Positions 16,164 through 24,662 of a stretch of 44,096 bases of DNA are shown here, piece by piece. Within the stretch, counting starts at the first letter, position 1; every line of letters begins with the position of its first letter. This DNA comes from Candidatus Eisenbergiella stercorigallinarum (GTDB taxonomy: Bacteria; Bacillota; Clostridia; Lachnospirales; Lachnospiraceae). Location of the stretch: contig DWUW01000015.1 of NCBI GenBank assembly GCA_019120525.1, forward strand, positions 1-44,096, written 5' to 3'. Under the pieces are notes generated by a model. That model saw only the letters and a program-made list of their open reading frames with translations. It was not told where the DNA came from and ran no database searches. A program made the position numbers and the translations under genes.

Positions 16164-16270
16164 AGGGTCTCCATTCCGGAGCGTAGCGACGGGGCGATGC
16201 CTAAAAGCAATTTGTGACGCTCCGGCACAAATTGCCGTATGAGAAATAAGCCATCAGGCTTATTTCTCAT
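16160..16270 (-). CDS. Small ORF in the malQ leader (36 codons)
   Basis: AAGGAG sits 4 nt before the ATG at 16270, and the ORF ends in TGA overlapping the malQ ATG. The peptide begins MRNKPDGLFLIRQFVPERHK and is not similar to any family I recognise. A related start (MKNKPDGLFF) occurs in the leaders of the EndoQ-UvrD and ABC-F genes. The first ten codons lie within a perfect hairpin, so conservation could be structural. The good SD and ATGA overlap argue that it is translated and couples glgP translation to malQ. Confidence 0.5.
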   Translation of the reverse strand: MRNKPDGLFLIRQFVPERHKLLLGIAPSLRSGMETL

Positions 16271-16272
16271 AC
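16176..16272 (-). repeat. Structured leader repeat, long form, upstream of malQ
   Basis: In the transcript direction hairpin 1 is a perfect 16-bp stem (16257-16272 with 16237-16252, 4-nt loop). Hairpin 2 has a 10-bp stem (16226-16235 with 16207-16216). Its 9-nt loop CCGGAGCGT is exactly complementary to ACGCTCCGG (plus-strand 16176-16184) next to the SD, so a pseudoknot can form. It is about 90 % identical to the 42057-42182 element over shared parts. Confidence 0.75.
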
Positions 16273-16285
16273 TCTCCTTATTTTT

Positions 16286-18547
16286 TTACAGATGCCAGAT
16301 GTCTCTGTTGTACTCTTCGATGGTGCGGTCGGAGGAGAAGTAACCGGCCTTCGCGATATTGACCAGCATCTTCTTCGCCCATGCCTTCTGGTCCTCGTAA
16401 TCCGCAAGCATCCGTTCCTTGGTCTGAATGTAATCCTTCACATCCAGCAGGGTCATGAACCAGTCCTTGCCCACGATCTCCTTGTACAGCCTTCCCAGGT
16501 TGACCGGATCGCCGATGCGGATCAGCTGCTTGCTGATGATGAAGTCCACCAGCTCCTGGATTTCCGGATCGCTGTCATAGATCTCTCCGGAATGGTATCC
16601 GGCGGTGTCGTACAGATGGATGACCTCCTCGGACCCGGCGCCGAACAGGTAAATGTTGTCGTCGCCCACCAGATCGTGGATCTCCACATTCGCGCCGTCC
16701 AGGGTTCCCAGCGTCACCGCGCCGTTCAGCATCATCTTCATATTACCGGTTCCGGAGGCTTCCTTGGAGGCCAGGGAGATCTGCTCGGAAATGTCCGCGG
16801 CGGGGATCAGCTTCTCCGCTTTGGTCACGTTATAATTTTCCACCATCACCAGCTTCAGGTACGGGCTCACCTGCGGATCGTTGTCGATGAGCTGCTGCAG
16901 GCAGAGGATCAGATGGATGATGTCCTTGGCGATGATATAGGCCGGAGCCGCCTTCGCGCCGAAAATCATGGTGATGGGGCGCTTCGGCAGATTGCCCTTC
17001 TTGATCTCCTTATATTTGTAAATGGCGTACAGGGCGTTCATCTGCTGCCTCTTGTACTCGTGGAGGCGCTTGATCTGGATGTCGAAAATAGAGTTTTCAT
17101 CGATGTCCAGATCCTGCGTCTGCTTCAGATAGCGCTTCAGGTCCGCTTTGGCCTCCGCCTTGATCTCAAGCAGGCGGTTTAAAACCGTTTCATCGTCCTG
17201 GTAAGCCAGCAGCTTTTCCAGATGGGCGGCGTCCTTCACGAAATCCGTGCCGATCAGGCTTCCCAGATAATCGGAGAGCCTGTGGTTGCAGTGCACCAGC
17301 CATCTGCGGAAGGTGATGCCGTTGGTCTTGTTGTTGAACTTCTGCGGATAGATATCGTAGAAGGGCTTCAGCTCGGAATTTTTCAGGATCTCCGTGTGAA
17401 GCGCCGCCACGCCGTTTACCGCATAGCCAAAATGAATGTCGATGTGGGCCATATGAACCCGGTTTTCCTTGTCGATGATATAAACCTTCTCGTCGTGGAA
17501 ATCCCTTCTCACCCTGGCGTCCAGGTCGCGGATGATGGGAAGCAGGTGGGGAACCACTTTTTCCAGATAGGAAACAGGCCATTTCTCCAGCGCCTCCGCC
17601 AGAATGGTGTGGTTGGTGTAGGCGCAGGTCTTTCTCACCACATCCACCGCCGTATCCGCGTTGAAGCCTCTGGCCTCCAGCAGGCGGATCAGCTCCGGGA
17701 TCACCATGGTGGGATGGGTGTCGTTGATCTGGATGCACACATGCTCATGCAGGTGATACAGGTTCACCCCTCTCTCCTCCGCTTCCGCAAGGATGAGCTG
17801 GGCCGCGTTGCTCACCATGAAATACTGCTGATAGATCCTCAGAAGCTGTCCGGCCTCGTCGCTGTCGTCGGGATAGAGGAAGAGGGTCAGGTTCCTTCTG
17901 ATATCGTTCTTGTTAAAATCGATCCCGTTTCCGATGATGCTCTCATCCACGCTGTCCAGATCGAACAGATGCAGGCGGTTGCAGCCGTCCTGGCCGTAGC
18001 CGGGCACATCGATATCATACATGCAGGAGGTCACGGTAAAGTCCTTAAAGGGCACCTCAAAATGGCGCTCCGTCCGCGTCAGCCAGCTTTCCGGCGTGAT
18101 CCAGGGATTCTTTTCCTCGTCCTGCTTGTTATCCTCAAATTTCTGCAGGAACAGGCCCTCATGATAGTTCAGCCCCACGCCGTCTCCGGCAAGCCCCAGC
18201 GTCGCGATGGAATCCAGGAAGCAGGCGGCAAGCCTTCCCAGGCCACCGTTTCCAAGAGAGGGCTCCGGCTCGACCTCTTCGATCTCGGTGATGTCCTTCC
18301 CGTACTTCTTCAGCACCTCTCTGGTCTCCTCAAACAGCCCCAGATTGATCAGATTGTTGGAAAGCAGCTTCCCGATGAGGAACTCCGCGGAAATGTAATA
18401 CAGCTTCCGACTTCTCTCATTCCGCCTCATCCCTTCCATCTTCTTTTTGGTGATCCCCAGAAGCGCCGCATAGATTTCCTCGTTGGACGCCTCCTGAATG
18501 GACTTTCCGAATTTTTCCTGCAACAAAAGCTCCAGTTCTTTTTCCAT
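16286..18547 (-). CDS. glgP: Glycogen/maltodextrin phosphorylase
   Basis: A 753-residue GT35 phosphorylase that releases glucose-1-phosphate from alpha-1,4-glucan ends. The PLP-binding region is EASGTGNMKMMLNGAVTLGTLDGANVEI (Lys in NMK). Other motifs are EPEPSLGNGGLGRLAACFLDS near the N-terminus, YHEGLFLQKFEDN, QINDTHPTMVIPELIRLL and RRWLVHCN. The length is near the bacterial norm (about 750-820). Start at 18547 is fixed by GGAGAGGTAAAC; the open frame upstream is leader sequence. Debranching enzymes upstream and malQ downstream place it centrally in glucan breakdown. Whether the substrate is stored glycogen or imported maltodextrin cannot be told from sequence. Confidence 0.95.
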   Translation of the reverse strand: MEKELELLLQEKFGKSIQEASNEEIYAALLGITKKKMEGMRRNERSRKLYYISAEFLIGKLLSNNLINLGLFEETREVLKKYGKDITEIEEVEPEPSLGNGGLGRLAACFLDSIATLGLAGDGVGLNYHEGLFLQKFEDNKQDEEKNPWITPESWLTRTERHFEVPFKDFTVTSCMYDIDVPGYGQDGCNRLHLFDLDSVDESIIGNGIDFNKNDIRRNLTLFLYPDDSDEAGQLLRIYQQYFMVSNAAQLILAEAEERGVNLYHLHEHVCIQINDTHPTMVIPELIRLLEARGFNADTAVDVVRKTCAYTNHTILAEALEKWPVSYLEKVVPHLLPIIRDLDARVRRDFHDEKVYIIDKENRVHMAHIDIHFGYAVNGVAALHTEILKNSELKPFYDIYPQKFNNKTNGITFRRWLVHCNHRLSDYLGSLIGTDFVKDAAHLEKLLAYQDDETVLNRLLEIKAEAKADLKRYLKQTQDLDIDENSIFDIQIKRLHEYKRQQMNALYAIYKYKEIKKGNLPKRPITMIFGAKAAPAYIIAKDIIHLILCLQQLIDNDPQVSPYLKLVMVENYNVTKAEKLIPAADISEQISLASKEASGTGNMKMMLNGAVTLGTLDGANVEIHDLVGDDNIYLFGAGSEEVIHLYDTAGYHSGEIYDSDPEIQELVDFIISKQLIRIGDPVNLGRLYKEIVGKDWFMTLLDVKDYIQTKERMLADYEDQKAWAKKMLVNIAKAGYFSSDRTIEEYNRDIWHL

Positions 18548-18562
18548 GTTTACCTCTCCTTC

Positions 18563-18607
18563 TGCCGTCTCTGGCGGCATTGAATCCTGCACGAACGCAG
18601 TTCGTGC
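18563..18607 (-). promoter_or_regulatory. Hairpin leader of the phosphorylase gene
   Basis: GCACGAAC (18589-18596) pairs with GTTCGTGC (18600-18607), and TGCCG/CGGCA (18563-18567 with 18575-18579) forms a second hairpin just 5' of the SD. The arrangement resembles the other leaders in this window, but the CCGRAGCGT loop is absent. Confidence 0.5.
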
Positions 18608-18697
18608 GCCTCCCTGCCGGCTGCTCCCGCGCAAAACTGCGGCCGGGAATGCGCCGTCCGGCACATTTTTTCAATCTGCCTTTTTCATTTCCTGCTT

Positions 18698-18726
18698 ATT
18701 CTACCACATTCCGCCCGTCCTTAACA
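18698..18726 (-). promoter_or_regulatory. Candidate promoter for the phosphorylase gene
   Basis: On the minus strand a TAGAAT -10 (plus-strand 18698-18703) lies 17 nt from TGTTAA (18721-18726). The -10 is good and the -35 weak. The start site would give a leader of about 145 nt. Confidence 0.4.
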
Positions 18727-18852
18727 CCGGATGGGAGGAAGGATTTTCCAAAAATCGTGCACCGTGTATTACTTTTCATGGGGCGGGAAAATGTTCCGGC
18801 TGATTCTTTTTCCTATTTCGTCCCCCCAGCCTGACACCCGGCAGGATGCTCC

Positions 18853-19166
18853 GGTACGGTTTAAAACGAGAATCCGCATTGGTATAACCGTACAAAAAGT
18901 CTGAAGGGACGGTTTAAAAAAGGATTTTCCAATCCTTAACCGTACTTTTTCGCCTCTTTTTTTCGACAATACGGTCAGAAACAGGATTTTTGTATTCAGA
19001 ACCGTACTTTCGGGCTATCCGGTACGGTTTAAAACAGATTTTTCGATCTTTTATCCGTATCACACCATGAAAAGTACGGTTCAGAACATCATTTTCCGGG
19101 ATTGGATCCGTAAAAAATGGATTTTTGTACGGTAGAAAATCCATTTTTTCGCTTTTCAACCGTATA
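18853..19166. repeat. Array of six imperfect palindromes at about 53-bp spacing
   Basis: Six units begin with TACGGT or a close variant at about 18855, 18909, 18970, 19023, 19075 and 19127. Each ends about 37 nt later in AACCGTA or ATCCGTA. The ends pair with one another; the interiors differ but often pair internally, e.g. AAGGATT...AATCCTT in unit 2. Spacers of about 15-24 nt are unrelated. The block is much richer in A+T than its surroundings and has no convincing ORF. It lies between the debranching enzyme and phosphorylase genes. I do not recognise it. Confidence 0.75.
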
Positions 19167-19231
19167 TGGGCGAGGATTCCGTGGAAGCCCCTGCGGAAGG
19201 ATTCTGCGGAAGATCCTTGTGTACTTACCGC

Positions 19232-21454
19232 TCACCCTTCCTTCTCCAGCGCCTCATACACCCGCAGGATCTCTCCCACGCTCCAGGCCTGGGCGAAGCA
19301 GCCCTTTGAGGAAACCGGGTTTTCTCCGTCATAGATCTCCGGAAGCTGTCCGATGCAGCCCTCCCGCAGGGCGGGCTCCAGCGTTTCCAGCTGCTCCTTC
19401 ACCGTCCGCTTCGCTTCTTCGCTGCAGTCATGCACCTTCAGGTACGCCAGGTAGTAAGCGCCGAGCGGGAACACCCATACCGTTCCCTGGTGGTAGGCCA
19501 TATCCCGTTCCTCCATGGGGCCTCCGTAGAAGGGGTGAAACTCTCTGTCCTGTGCTTCCAGCGTCCGCAGGCCATAGGGCGTATAAAGCTTTTCAAAGAC
19601 CGTTTCCACGATCTGCCGCTCTTTCCTGCGGTCCAGCATGGTGAAGGGCAGGGACACCGCCCAGATCTGATTGCAGCGAAGCTGCTCCTGCGCGTGGGCG
19701 GCATCCGGCGGGAATCCGCCGCTCGTTTCGGCCTTCGGAAAGCCCTCCAAAATCACGTCCCTCAGGCAGCCCCTTTTTTCATCCCAGAACTTTTCCGTGA
19801 AGGAACGCTTCACCCGTTCCGCCAGCGCGCCATAATCGGGATTTCCGGCCGCCGGAGTGCCCGCGGTGCCTGTGCCCGCAGCGCCTGTGCCCGCAGCGCC
19901 TGCCTCCGAAGCTTCGGCCTGTTTCGGAACATCCGCGCCGTTCCCGGCGGGGCGCTCCAAAACAATGGCCGCCCCAAGCTCCTCCATGATCCGCAGGGCG
20001 TTGTACCAGTAAGCGTTGATCTCCACCGGCTTTCCGTGGCGCGGGGTGGGAAGGATCTCCCCCACCCGCACGTCCATCCAGGTCACCTGATCCAGCCCCT
20101 GCCCCGCCGCGATCAGACCGTCGTCGTCCATGTGGATGCCGAAGCGGGTGCCCTGCCTGTAGCCCGTCACGATGCGCTCCATCACCGGGTACATCTCCTT
20201 CACAAAGGCCGCGTCCCGGGTTTTCCGGTAATACAGGTAGACACAGTTGATAAAGAGCAGGGCCGCGTCCGCCGTGTTGTACATAGGCTCGTTTCCACCC
20301 TCCGGAAACAGGTTGGGCATCAGGCCGTCCCGCTCGTTCACCGCAAAGGTGCGCAGGATGCTTTTGGCCGTTTCATACCGCCCCGTGCTCAGACAGACGC
20401 CGGGCAGGGCGATCATAGTATCCCTTCCCCAGTCCTCAAAGAAAGGATAGCCCGCCAGTATGGTTTCCCCTCTGGTGGAATCCCTTCCGGAAACGAACTG
20501 ATCCGCTGCCGCGGCAAGCGCGCCCGCCGTTTCCGAGAGGAAATGCGCCCGCTGGCGGAGGGTCTTTCTTCTCTCCTTCATATCCGTAAGGATCCGACCC
20601 GCGCTCCTGTCCGAAGGTTCCGTTTCAAAGACGATCTCCAGCGTCCGGATTTCTCCGGCGGGAACCGCCATACAAATCCTGTGATCCGTCTGCGTCCGTC
20701 CCGTTTCCCGTCTCCCGTCGCAGGCGTCATAGCGGTAGTACAGCGTTTCCTGCACGCGGGGGATGCTCTCCCGCTCCCCGTTCGTGCGAAGGTACAGCTC
20801 CGGGCAGCCGGGCGCGGCGCCTACCGCACGGATCCGTCCGGAGGGCGCGCTCGCGATCCGCTGATCCGCTTCCATATCCTTACCCTTGGGAACGAACTGG
20901 TAAAAAGGCGTCACCCGAAGCGTCGCCATCTTCCTGCTGCGGTTTGTGATCTCATACCGGAGGGCCGCCCGGTTGGAGCCGTGCTCCAGCCCGGCCTCCT
21001 TAACGATCTCCACGCCGTCTGTGAGAAATCTCCACACCGGCGTATCCTCCCAGGAAAAAAAGCTCAGATAACGGCAACCCGTTTCCGGCTCCCGGCCGGC
21101 AAATTCCTGGGTGGAGAGTATCCTCCGTGTTTCCCGTCCCGCTCCGGCGTCAGATTCTGCCCCGGCGCCCGGTTCCGCGCTTTCCGCGCCGCCGTCCTTC
21201 TCCGCAAGGATCAGCTCTTCCTTCAGGCGGTGCACCAGATTGTACCGGTGATTGGGGGCCTGCGCGCAGGCCATCAGAAAGGCGTGGTCATTGCGCGCCG
21301 CCGCGCCCGTCATGGTCAGGGAGGAAAAGCCGCCCAGCCCGTTGGTCATCAGATAACAGTTTTCCAGTCCCCTGGCGCAGCCTTCCTCCGAAGGAGCCTG
21401 GGACTTCCCGCAGGCTGTAAGCTTCCAGTCCTGCTTTCCATACGTCCATTTCAT
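19232..21454 (-). CDS. Amylo-alpha-1,6-glucosidase (glycogen debranching enzyme)
   Basis: A 740-residue protein: an N-terminal glycogen-debranching domain (LENCYLMTNGLGGFSSLTMTGAAARNDHAFLMA, about 30-62) and a C-terminal alpha/alpha-toroid GDE domain (about 320-735) with ILAGYPFFEDWGRDTMIALPGVCLSTGRYETAKSIL, GLDQVTWMDVRVGE, KPVEINAYWYNALR and GTVWVFPLGAYYLAY. This family removes alpha-1,6 branch glucose from limit dextrins. Around residues 515-545 there is an Ala/Gly/Thr-rich repeat insertion (GAAGTGAAGTGTAGTPAAG). It starts 22 bp after the pullulanase stop, so the two debranching activities are co-transcribed. The SD is weak (AAAGGCAGG). Confidence 0.9.
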   Translation of the reverse strand: MKWTYGKQDWKLTACGKSQAPSEEGCARGLENCYLMTNGLGGFSSLTMTGAAARNDHAFLMACAQAPNHRYNLVHRLKEELILAEKDGGAESAEPGAGAESDAGAGRETRRILSTQEFAGREPETGCRYLSFFSWEDTPVWRFLTDGVEIVKEAGLEHGSNRAALRYEITNRSRKMATLRVTPFYQFVPKGKDMEADQRIASAPSGRIRAVGAAPGCPELYLRTNGERESIPRVQETLYYRYDACDGRRETGRTQTDHRICMAVPAGEIRTLEIVFETEPSDRSAGRILTDMKERRKTLRQRAHFLSETAGALAAAADQFVSGRDSTRGETILAGYPFFEDWGRDTMIALPGVCLSTGRYETAKSILRTFAVNERDGLMPNLFPEGGNEPMYNTADAALLFINCVYLYYRKTRDAAFVKEMYPVMERIVTGYRQGTRFGIHMDDDGLIAAGQGLDQVTWMDVRVGEILPTPRHGKPVEINAYWYNALRIMEELGAAIVLERPAGNGADVPKQAEASEAGAAGTGAAGTGTAGTPAAGNPDYGALAERVKRSFTEKFWDEKRGCLRDVILEGFPKAETSGGFPPDAAHAQEQLRCNQIWAVSLPFTMLDRRKERQIVETVFEKLYTPYGLRTLEAQDREFHPFYGGPMEERDMAYHQGTVWVFPLGAYYLAYLKVHDCSEEAKRTVKEQLETLEPALREGCIGQLPEIYDGENPVSSKGCFAQAWSVGEILRVYEALEKEG

Positions 21455-21476
21455 TCCGTCCGCCTGCCTTTCCGCC

Positions 21477-23459
21477 TTATTTTTCCCTCTTTCCCAACAC
21501 CAGAATGCTCACCGCTTCCACCTGCGCTTCCTTCCGGACCCGCTCCGGCTTTTTCCACAAAAAGCTGTCCCTCCCGTCCGCAAGCGCTTCCCAGCCGTCT
21601 CCTTCCAGCGGAACGCGCACCGGCTTTTTCCTTCGGTTATACAGAATGCAGAGGGTTTTCCACGGACTGTCCTCTCCGTCTCTGCAATTATCCACATAAA
21701 AGCCCGCGAAGCCCTTTCTTTTCCACGCCGCGCGGATCCGTTCCGCCGCCTGCAGGCTCTTGTCGCACAGGCCGGGAAGCTGCTTTCTCAGCGCGATCAG
21801 GCCCCTGTAATAATCTACAAGCTCTCTTTCCCGCCAGGCCCGCTCCCAGTCCAGCCGGTTGATCTCGATGGACGCGTTGTAGGAATCCTCCAGCCCGCCC
21901 TTGGTGCGGGCGGCTTCCTCCCCGGACAGGAAGAAAAGCCTTCCCTGGCAGGTAAGATAAATGCCCGCCGCCAGCCGGTACTGCCGCCTTCTTTCTTCCT
22001 CGTCCGGCGTGGTTTCCGCCAGCTTGTCCCACAGCGTCTGGTTGTCATGGGCGGAAATATAGGTGATGGTCTGAGAAGGAGCAAGCATCCGCGCTCCCCG
22101 ACTTCCCTGCCAGGCCTTCGCGCTGTTGAGGATGGCGCCCTCCGTCCCCTGCGCCCCGTTTACGAAGCCGGGTTCCTTCAGGCGGAACACGCTTCCCCGG
22201 ACCGCGTCCCTCGTTCTGTCGGAAAAGATGCCGATGTTTTCGTCCAGGTGCCTCACATTGTTTTTAACCGCCTGGCGGAATCCCTTCTCCATCGCCGTGT
22301 ATCCGGCTTCCCAGGGCTCTCCGTACACCAGTTTTTCCCCTTTTCCGAACCGTTCATCCAGCGCGGCCCGGATCCGGTTCATCAGCTCCACATCCAGAAG
22401 CCCCATCAGATCGAAGCGGAAGCCGTCCATATGATATTCCTCCGCCCAGTACAGCACGCTTTCCAGGATCAGCTTCGCGCACATGGGCCGCTCCGACGCT
22501 ATGTCGTTTCCGCAGGCGGAGCCGTTTGACACAGTCCCATCCTCCTTCACCCGGTAATAATACCAGGGAGCCGTTTTCTGAAGGGCAGTTTCCAGACTGT
22601 AGGTATGATTGTAGACCACGTCCATGATCACCCGAAAGCCCTGCCGGTGCAGGCTCTGCACAGCCTCCTTCAGCTCCCGGATCCGGACCTCGCCGTGCGC
22701 GGGATCGGAGGAATAGGAGCCCTCCGGCACGTTCCAGTTCATGGGATCATAGCCCCAGTTAAACTGCGCGGGATCTCCCGCCTCGTCCACGGAACCGTAA
22801 TCATAGACCGGCATGAGCTGCACATGGGTCACGCCCAGCTCCTTCAGATAAGAAAGCCCCGTGGGATGGACGCTGTTCCCGCGCAGGGTGGTATCTTTGC
22901 AGCAGAAGGCACGGTATTTTCCCCGGACCTCCTCCGGGAAGCCGCCGGCCGGATCCCAGGAAAATTCCTTCACATGGGTTTCCCAGATCACCTGTTCCGG
23001 CCCGTTCTCCGGCGCCAGGTCTCCTTCCCAGCCCTCCGGGTCCGTCCGGCGAAGGTCCGCCGCCATGCTGCGCTTTCCGTTGATCCCGCAGGCCTTCGCG
23101 TAAGGGTCCGTGGTCTGTACCCTTTCCCCGTCCAGCTCAAGGATAAAATCATAGTAGATCCCGTGAAGGTCCTCCGCCGCGCGGTATTCCCAGACGCCTT
23201 TTTCCAGCCGTTTCATGGGAAAGGCCGCGAAGGGCTCCCCTCCGCTTCCATCCCGGAACAGACGCAGCTGCGCCTGTTTCGCGAAGGGACTCCAGATGCG
23301 GAAAACGCTTTCCCGGGAGGCCCCTTTCCGGAAGGCGTTTTCCTGGAAAACGTTTTCCTCGTTTTCATAAAAAAAGCCAAGCTTCCCGTCGTAACCATAT
23401 TCCCGGTCAAAATCCGGGCTTTCATAGATTTTTTTATATTCCAGAGCCGTCCGTTTCAT
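21477..23459 (-). CDS. pulA: Type I pullulanase
   Basis: About 660 residues: an N-terminal CBM48-like domain (FRIWSPFAKQAQLRLFRDG) and a GH13_14 barrel. The type I pullulanase signature is present as FNWGYDPMNWNVPEGSYSSDP. Catalytic motifs are the nucleophile Asp in GFRFDLMGLLD, Glu in LVYGEPWEAGY and Asp in YISAHDNQTLWDKL. No signal peptide is present, so it debranches imported or stored glucans inside the cell. ATG at 23459 is preferred because AAGGAG lies 6 nt upstream; the in-frame ATG at 23477 has a poorly spaced SD. It lies downstream of malEFG, separated by a 327-bp GC-rich gap. Confidence 0.92.
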   Translation of the reverse strand: MKRTALEYKKIYESPDFDREYGYDGKLGFFYENEENVFQENAFRKGASRESVFRIWSPFAKQAQLRLFRDGSGGEPFAAFPMKRLEKGVWEYRAAEDLHGIYYDFILELDGERVQTTDPYAKACGINGKRSMAADLRRTDPEGWEGDLAPENGPEQVIWETHVKEFSWDPAGGFPEEVRGKYRAFCCKDTTLRGNSVHPTGLSYLKELGVTHVQLMPVYDYGSVDEAGDPAQFNWGYDPMNWNVPEGSYSSDPAHGEVRIRELKEAVQSLHRQGFRVIMDVVYNHTYSLETALQKTAPWYYYRVKEDGTVSNGSACGNDIASERPMCAKLILESVLYWAEEYHMDGFRFDLMGLLDVELMNRIRAALDERFGKGEKLVYGEPWEAGYTAMEKGFRQAVKNNVRHLDENIGIFSDRTRDAVRGSVFRLKEPGFVNGAQGTEGAILNSAKAWQGSRGARMLAPSQTITYISAHDNQTLWDKLAETTPDEEERRRQYRLAAGIYLTCQGRLFFLSGEEAARTKGGLEDSYNASIEINRLDWERAWRERELVDYYRGLIALRKQLPGLCDKSLQAAERIRAAWKRKGFAGFYVDNCRDGEDSPWKTLCILYNRRKKPVRVPLEGDGWEALADGRDSFLWKKPERVRKEAQVEAVSILVLGKREK

Positions 23460-23641
23460 TCCGCTCTCCTTTTTCATGCTTCCTTATCCTGCTTTCCGCA
23501 CACGCTTTTTTCGCGTTTTTTCACGGCTTCCTTCCCGCCGGTTTCCCTCCGGACCTCACATCCGTCCGCGCCTTCTTTCCTCCTGCAGCCCCCGGCCGCG
23601 CGCCGAAGGCGCGGGAAGCGGAACCGGGCTTTCGGGACCGG

Positions 23642-23691
23642 CCTCCCGGCCGATCCCTTTCGTCGCCGGACCTCCCGGCCGATCCCTTTCG
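23642..23691. repeat. GC-rich direct repeats in the malG-pulA gap
   Basis: A 21-bp unit (CCTCCCGGCCGATCCCTTTCG) is repeated exactly at 23642-23662 and 23671-23691. It lies within a gap (23460-23786) of very GC-rich degenerate CGGCC/CCGG repeats. No gene or clear promoter is visible in that gap. Confidence 0.7.
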
Positions 23692-23786
23692 GGACCGGCC
23701 TTTCCGAAGCCACCCCTTCCGGAACCGCCCTCGCGGGAGCCGGCTCCGCTTCCCTCATGCAGGCTTCCGCCCCCTTCCGGGCGCGC

Positions 23787-24659
23787 TCAGCCCTTCACCG
23801 CTCCGGATACGCCGTCCACATAGAATCTCTGCAGGCTCAGAAACAGAATGGAAATGGGAATGGAGATCAGGACGGCGCCAGCGGCAAAGCTGGTATACCA
23901 GCTGTCGATGTATTCTTTTTCCAGCATCTTCCACAGACCGATGGCCACGGTATACTGGTCCGAATTGGCCCGGCAGATCACCTTCGCGAAGATGAAGTCC
24001 AGCCAGGGGCCCATGAAGGCCGTCAGTATGGTATAAATGATGATCGGTTTGCTCAGAGGCAGGGTGATCTTGCTGAAGATCTGCCACCTGGTACAGCCGT
24101 CCAGCAGGGCCGCTTCGTCGATGGCGAAGGGGATGGTATCGAAGAAGCCCTTCGCGATCTGGAAGCCCAGGCCCGCGCCGCCGGAATAGACCAGGATCAG
24201 CGCCAGGCGGATCAGATTTCCTTCCGTCAGGCCCAGAGCCTTCAGGATGAAGTAAACCGCCACCATGGACATGAAGCCGGGGAACAGCCCCAGGATCATC
24301 GCCATGTTCATATAGGGCTTGCGCAGCTTAAAGCGCAGCCGGGACAGACAGTAGGACACCGCCAGCGTATAAAAGGCCGCCAGGATGCAGGAGCAGACGG
24401 AAATGAACAGGGTGTTCATGAACATCTGCGGAAAATTCAGGATCGTGGTATCCGTGAACAGCTTCACATAATTGTCCAGCGTATAGGACTGAGGGAAGAA
24501 GGTGGACACGTAGGAGCCCTTTTCCGCCCGGAAGCTGGTAAGGATGACCCACAGGATCGGGAACACCCAGATCACGGCGAGAATGCCCAGGATCACATGG
24601 ACCGCCGTATTGTTGATGAAACGCTTTCTCTTCGCGGAGGCATATTTCTTTTGATTCAT
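23787..24659 (-). CDS. malG: Maltodextrin ABC transporter permease MalG
   Basis: A 290-residue permease with six membrane helices. The EAA loop that docks on the ATPase is EAALLDGCTRWQIFSKITLPLSKP (about residues 195-218). The MalG-type C-terminus (WKMLEKEYIDSWYTSFAAGAVLISIPISILFLSLQRFYVDGVSGAVKG) is clearly present. SD GGAAGGGGG lies within the end of malF, 3 bp upstream, so the two genes are tightly coupled. No ATPase gene follows. Confidence 0.92.
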   Translation of the reverse strand: MNQKKYASAKRKRFINNTAVHVILGILAVIWVFPILWVILTSFRAEKGSYVSTFFPQSYTLDNYVKLFTDTTILNFPQMFMNTLFISVCSCILAAFYTLAVSYCLSRLRFKLRKPYMNMAMILGLFPGFMSMVAVYFILKALGLTEGNLIRLALILVYSGGAGLGFQIAKGFFDTIPFAIDEAALLDGCTRWQIFSKITLPLSKPIIIYTILTAFMGPWLDFIFAKVICRANSDQYTVAIGLWKMLEKEYIDSWYTSFAAGAVLISIPISILFLSLQRFYVDGVSGAVKG

Positions 24660-24662
24660 GAC

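Noticed and set aside
18914..19159. Small minus-strand ORF (81 codons) across the palindrome array
   Set aside because: It has no SD, its composition follows the repeats, and it shares no recognisable similarity; the inverted repeats explain the open frame.
18853..19166. CRISPR array
   Set aside because: Units are palindromic with conserved ends but variable interiors, spacers are short and unequal, and no cas gene is present.
18853..19166. Integron attC-like sites
   Set aside because: The ends are inverted repeats but lack the GTTRRRY core arrangement, and there are no gene cassettes or integrase.
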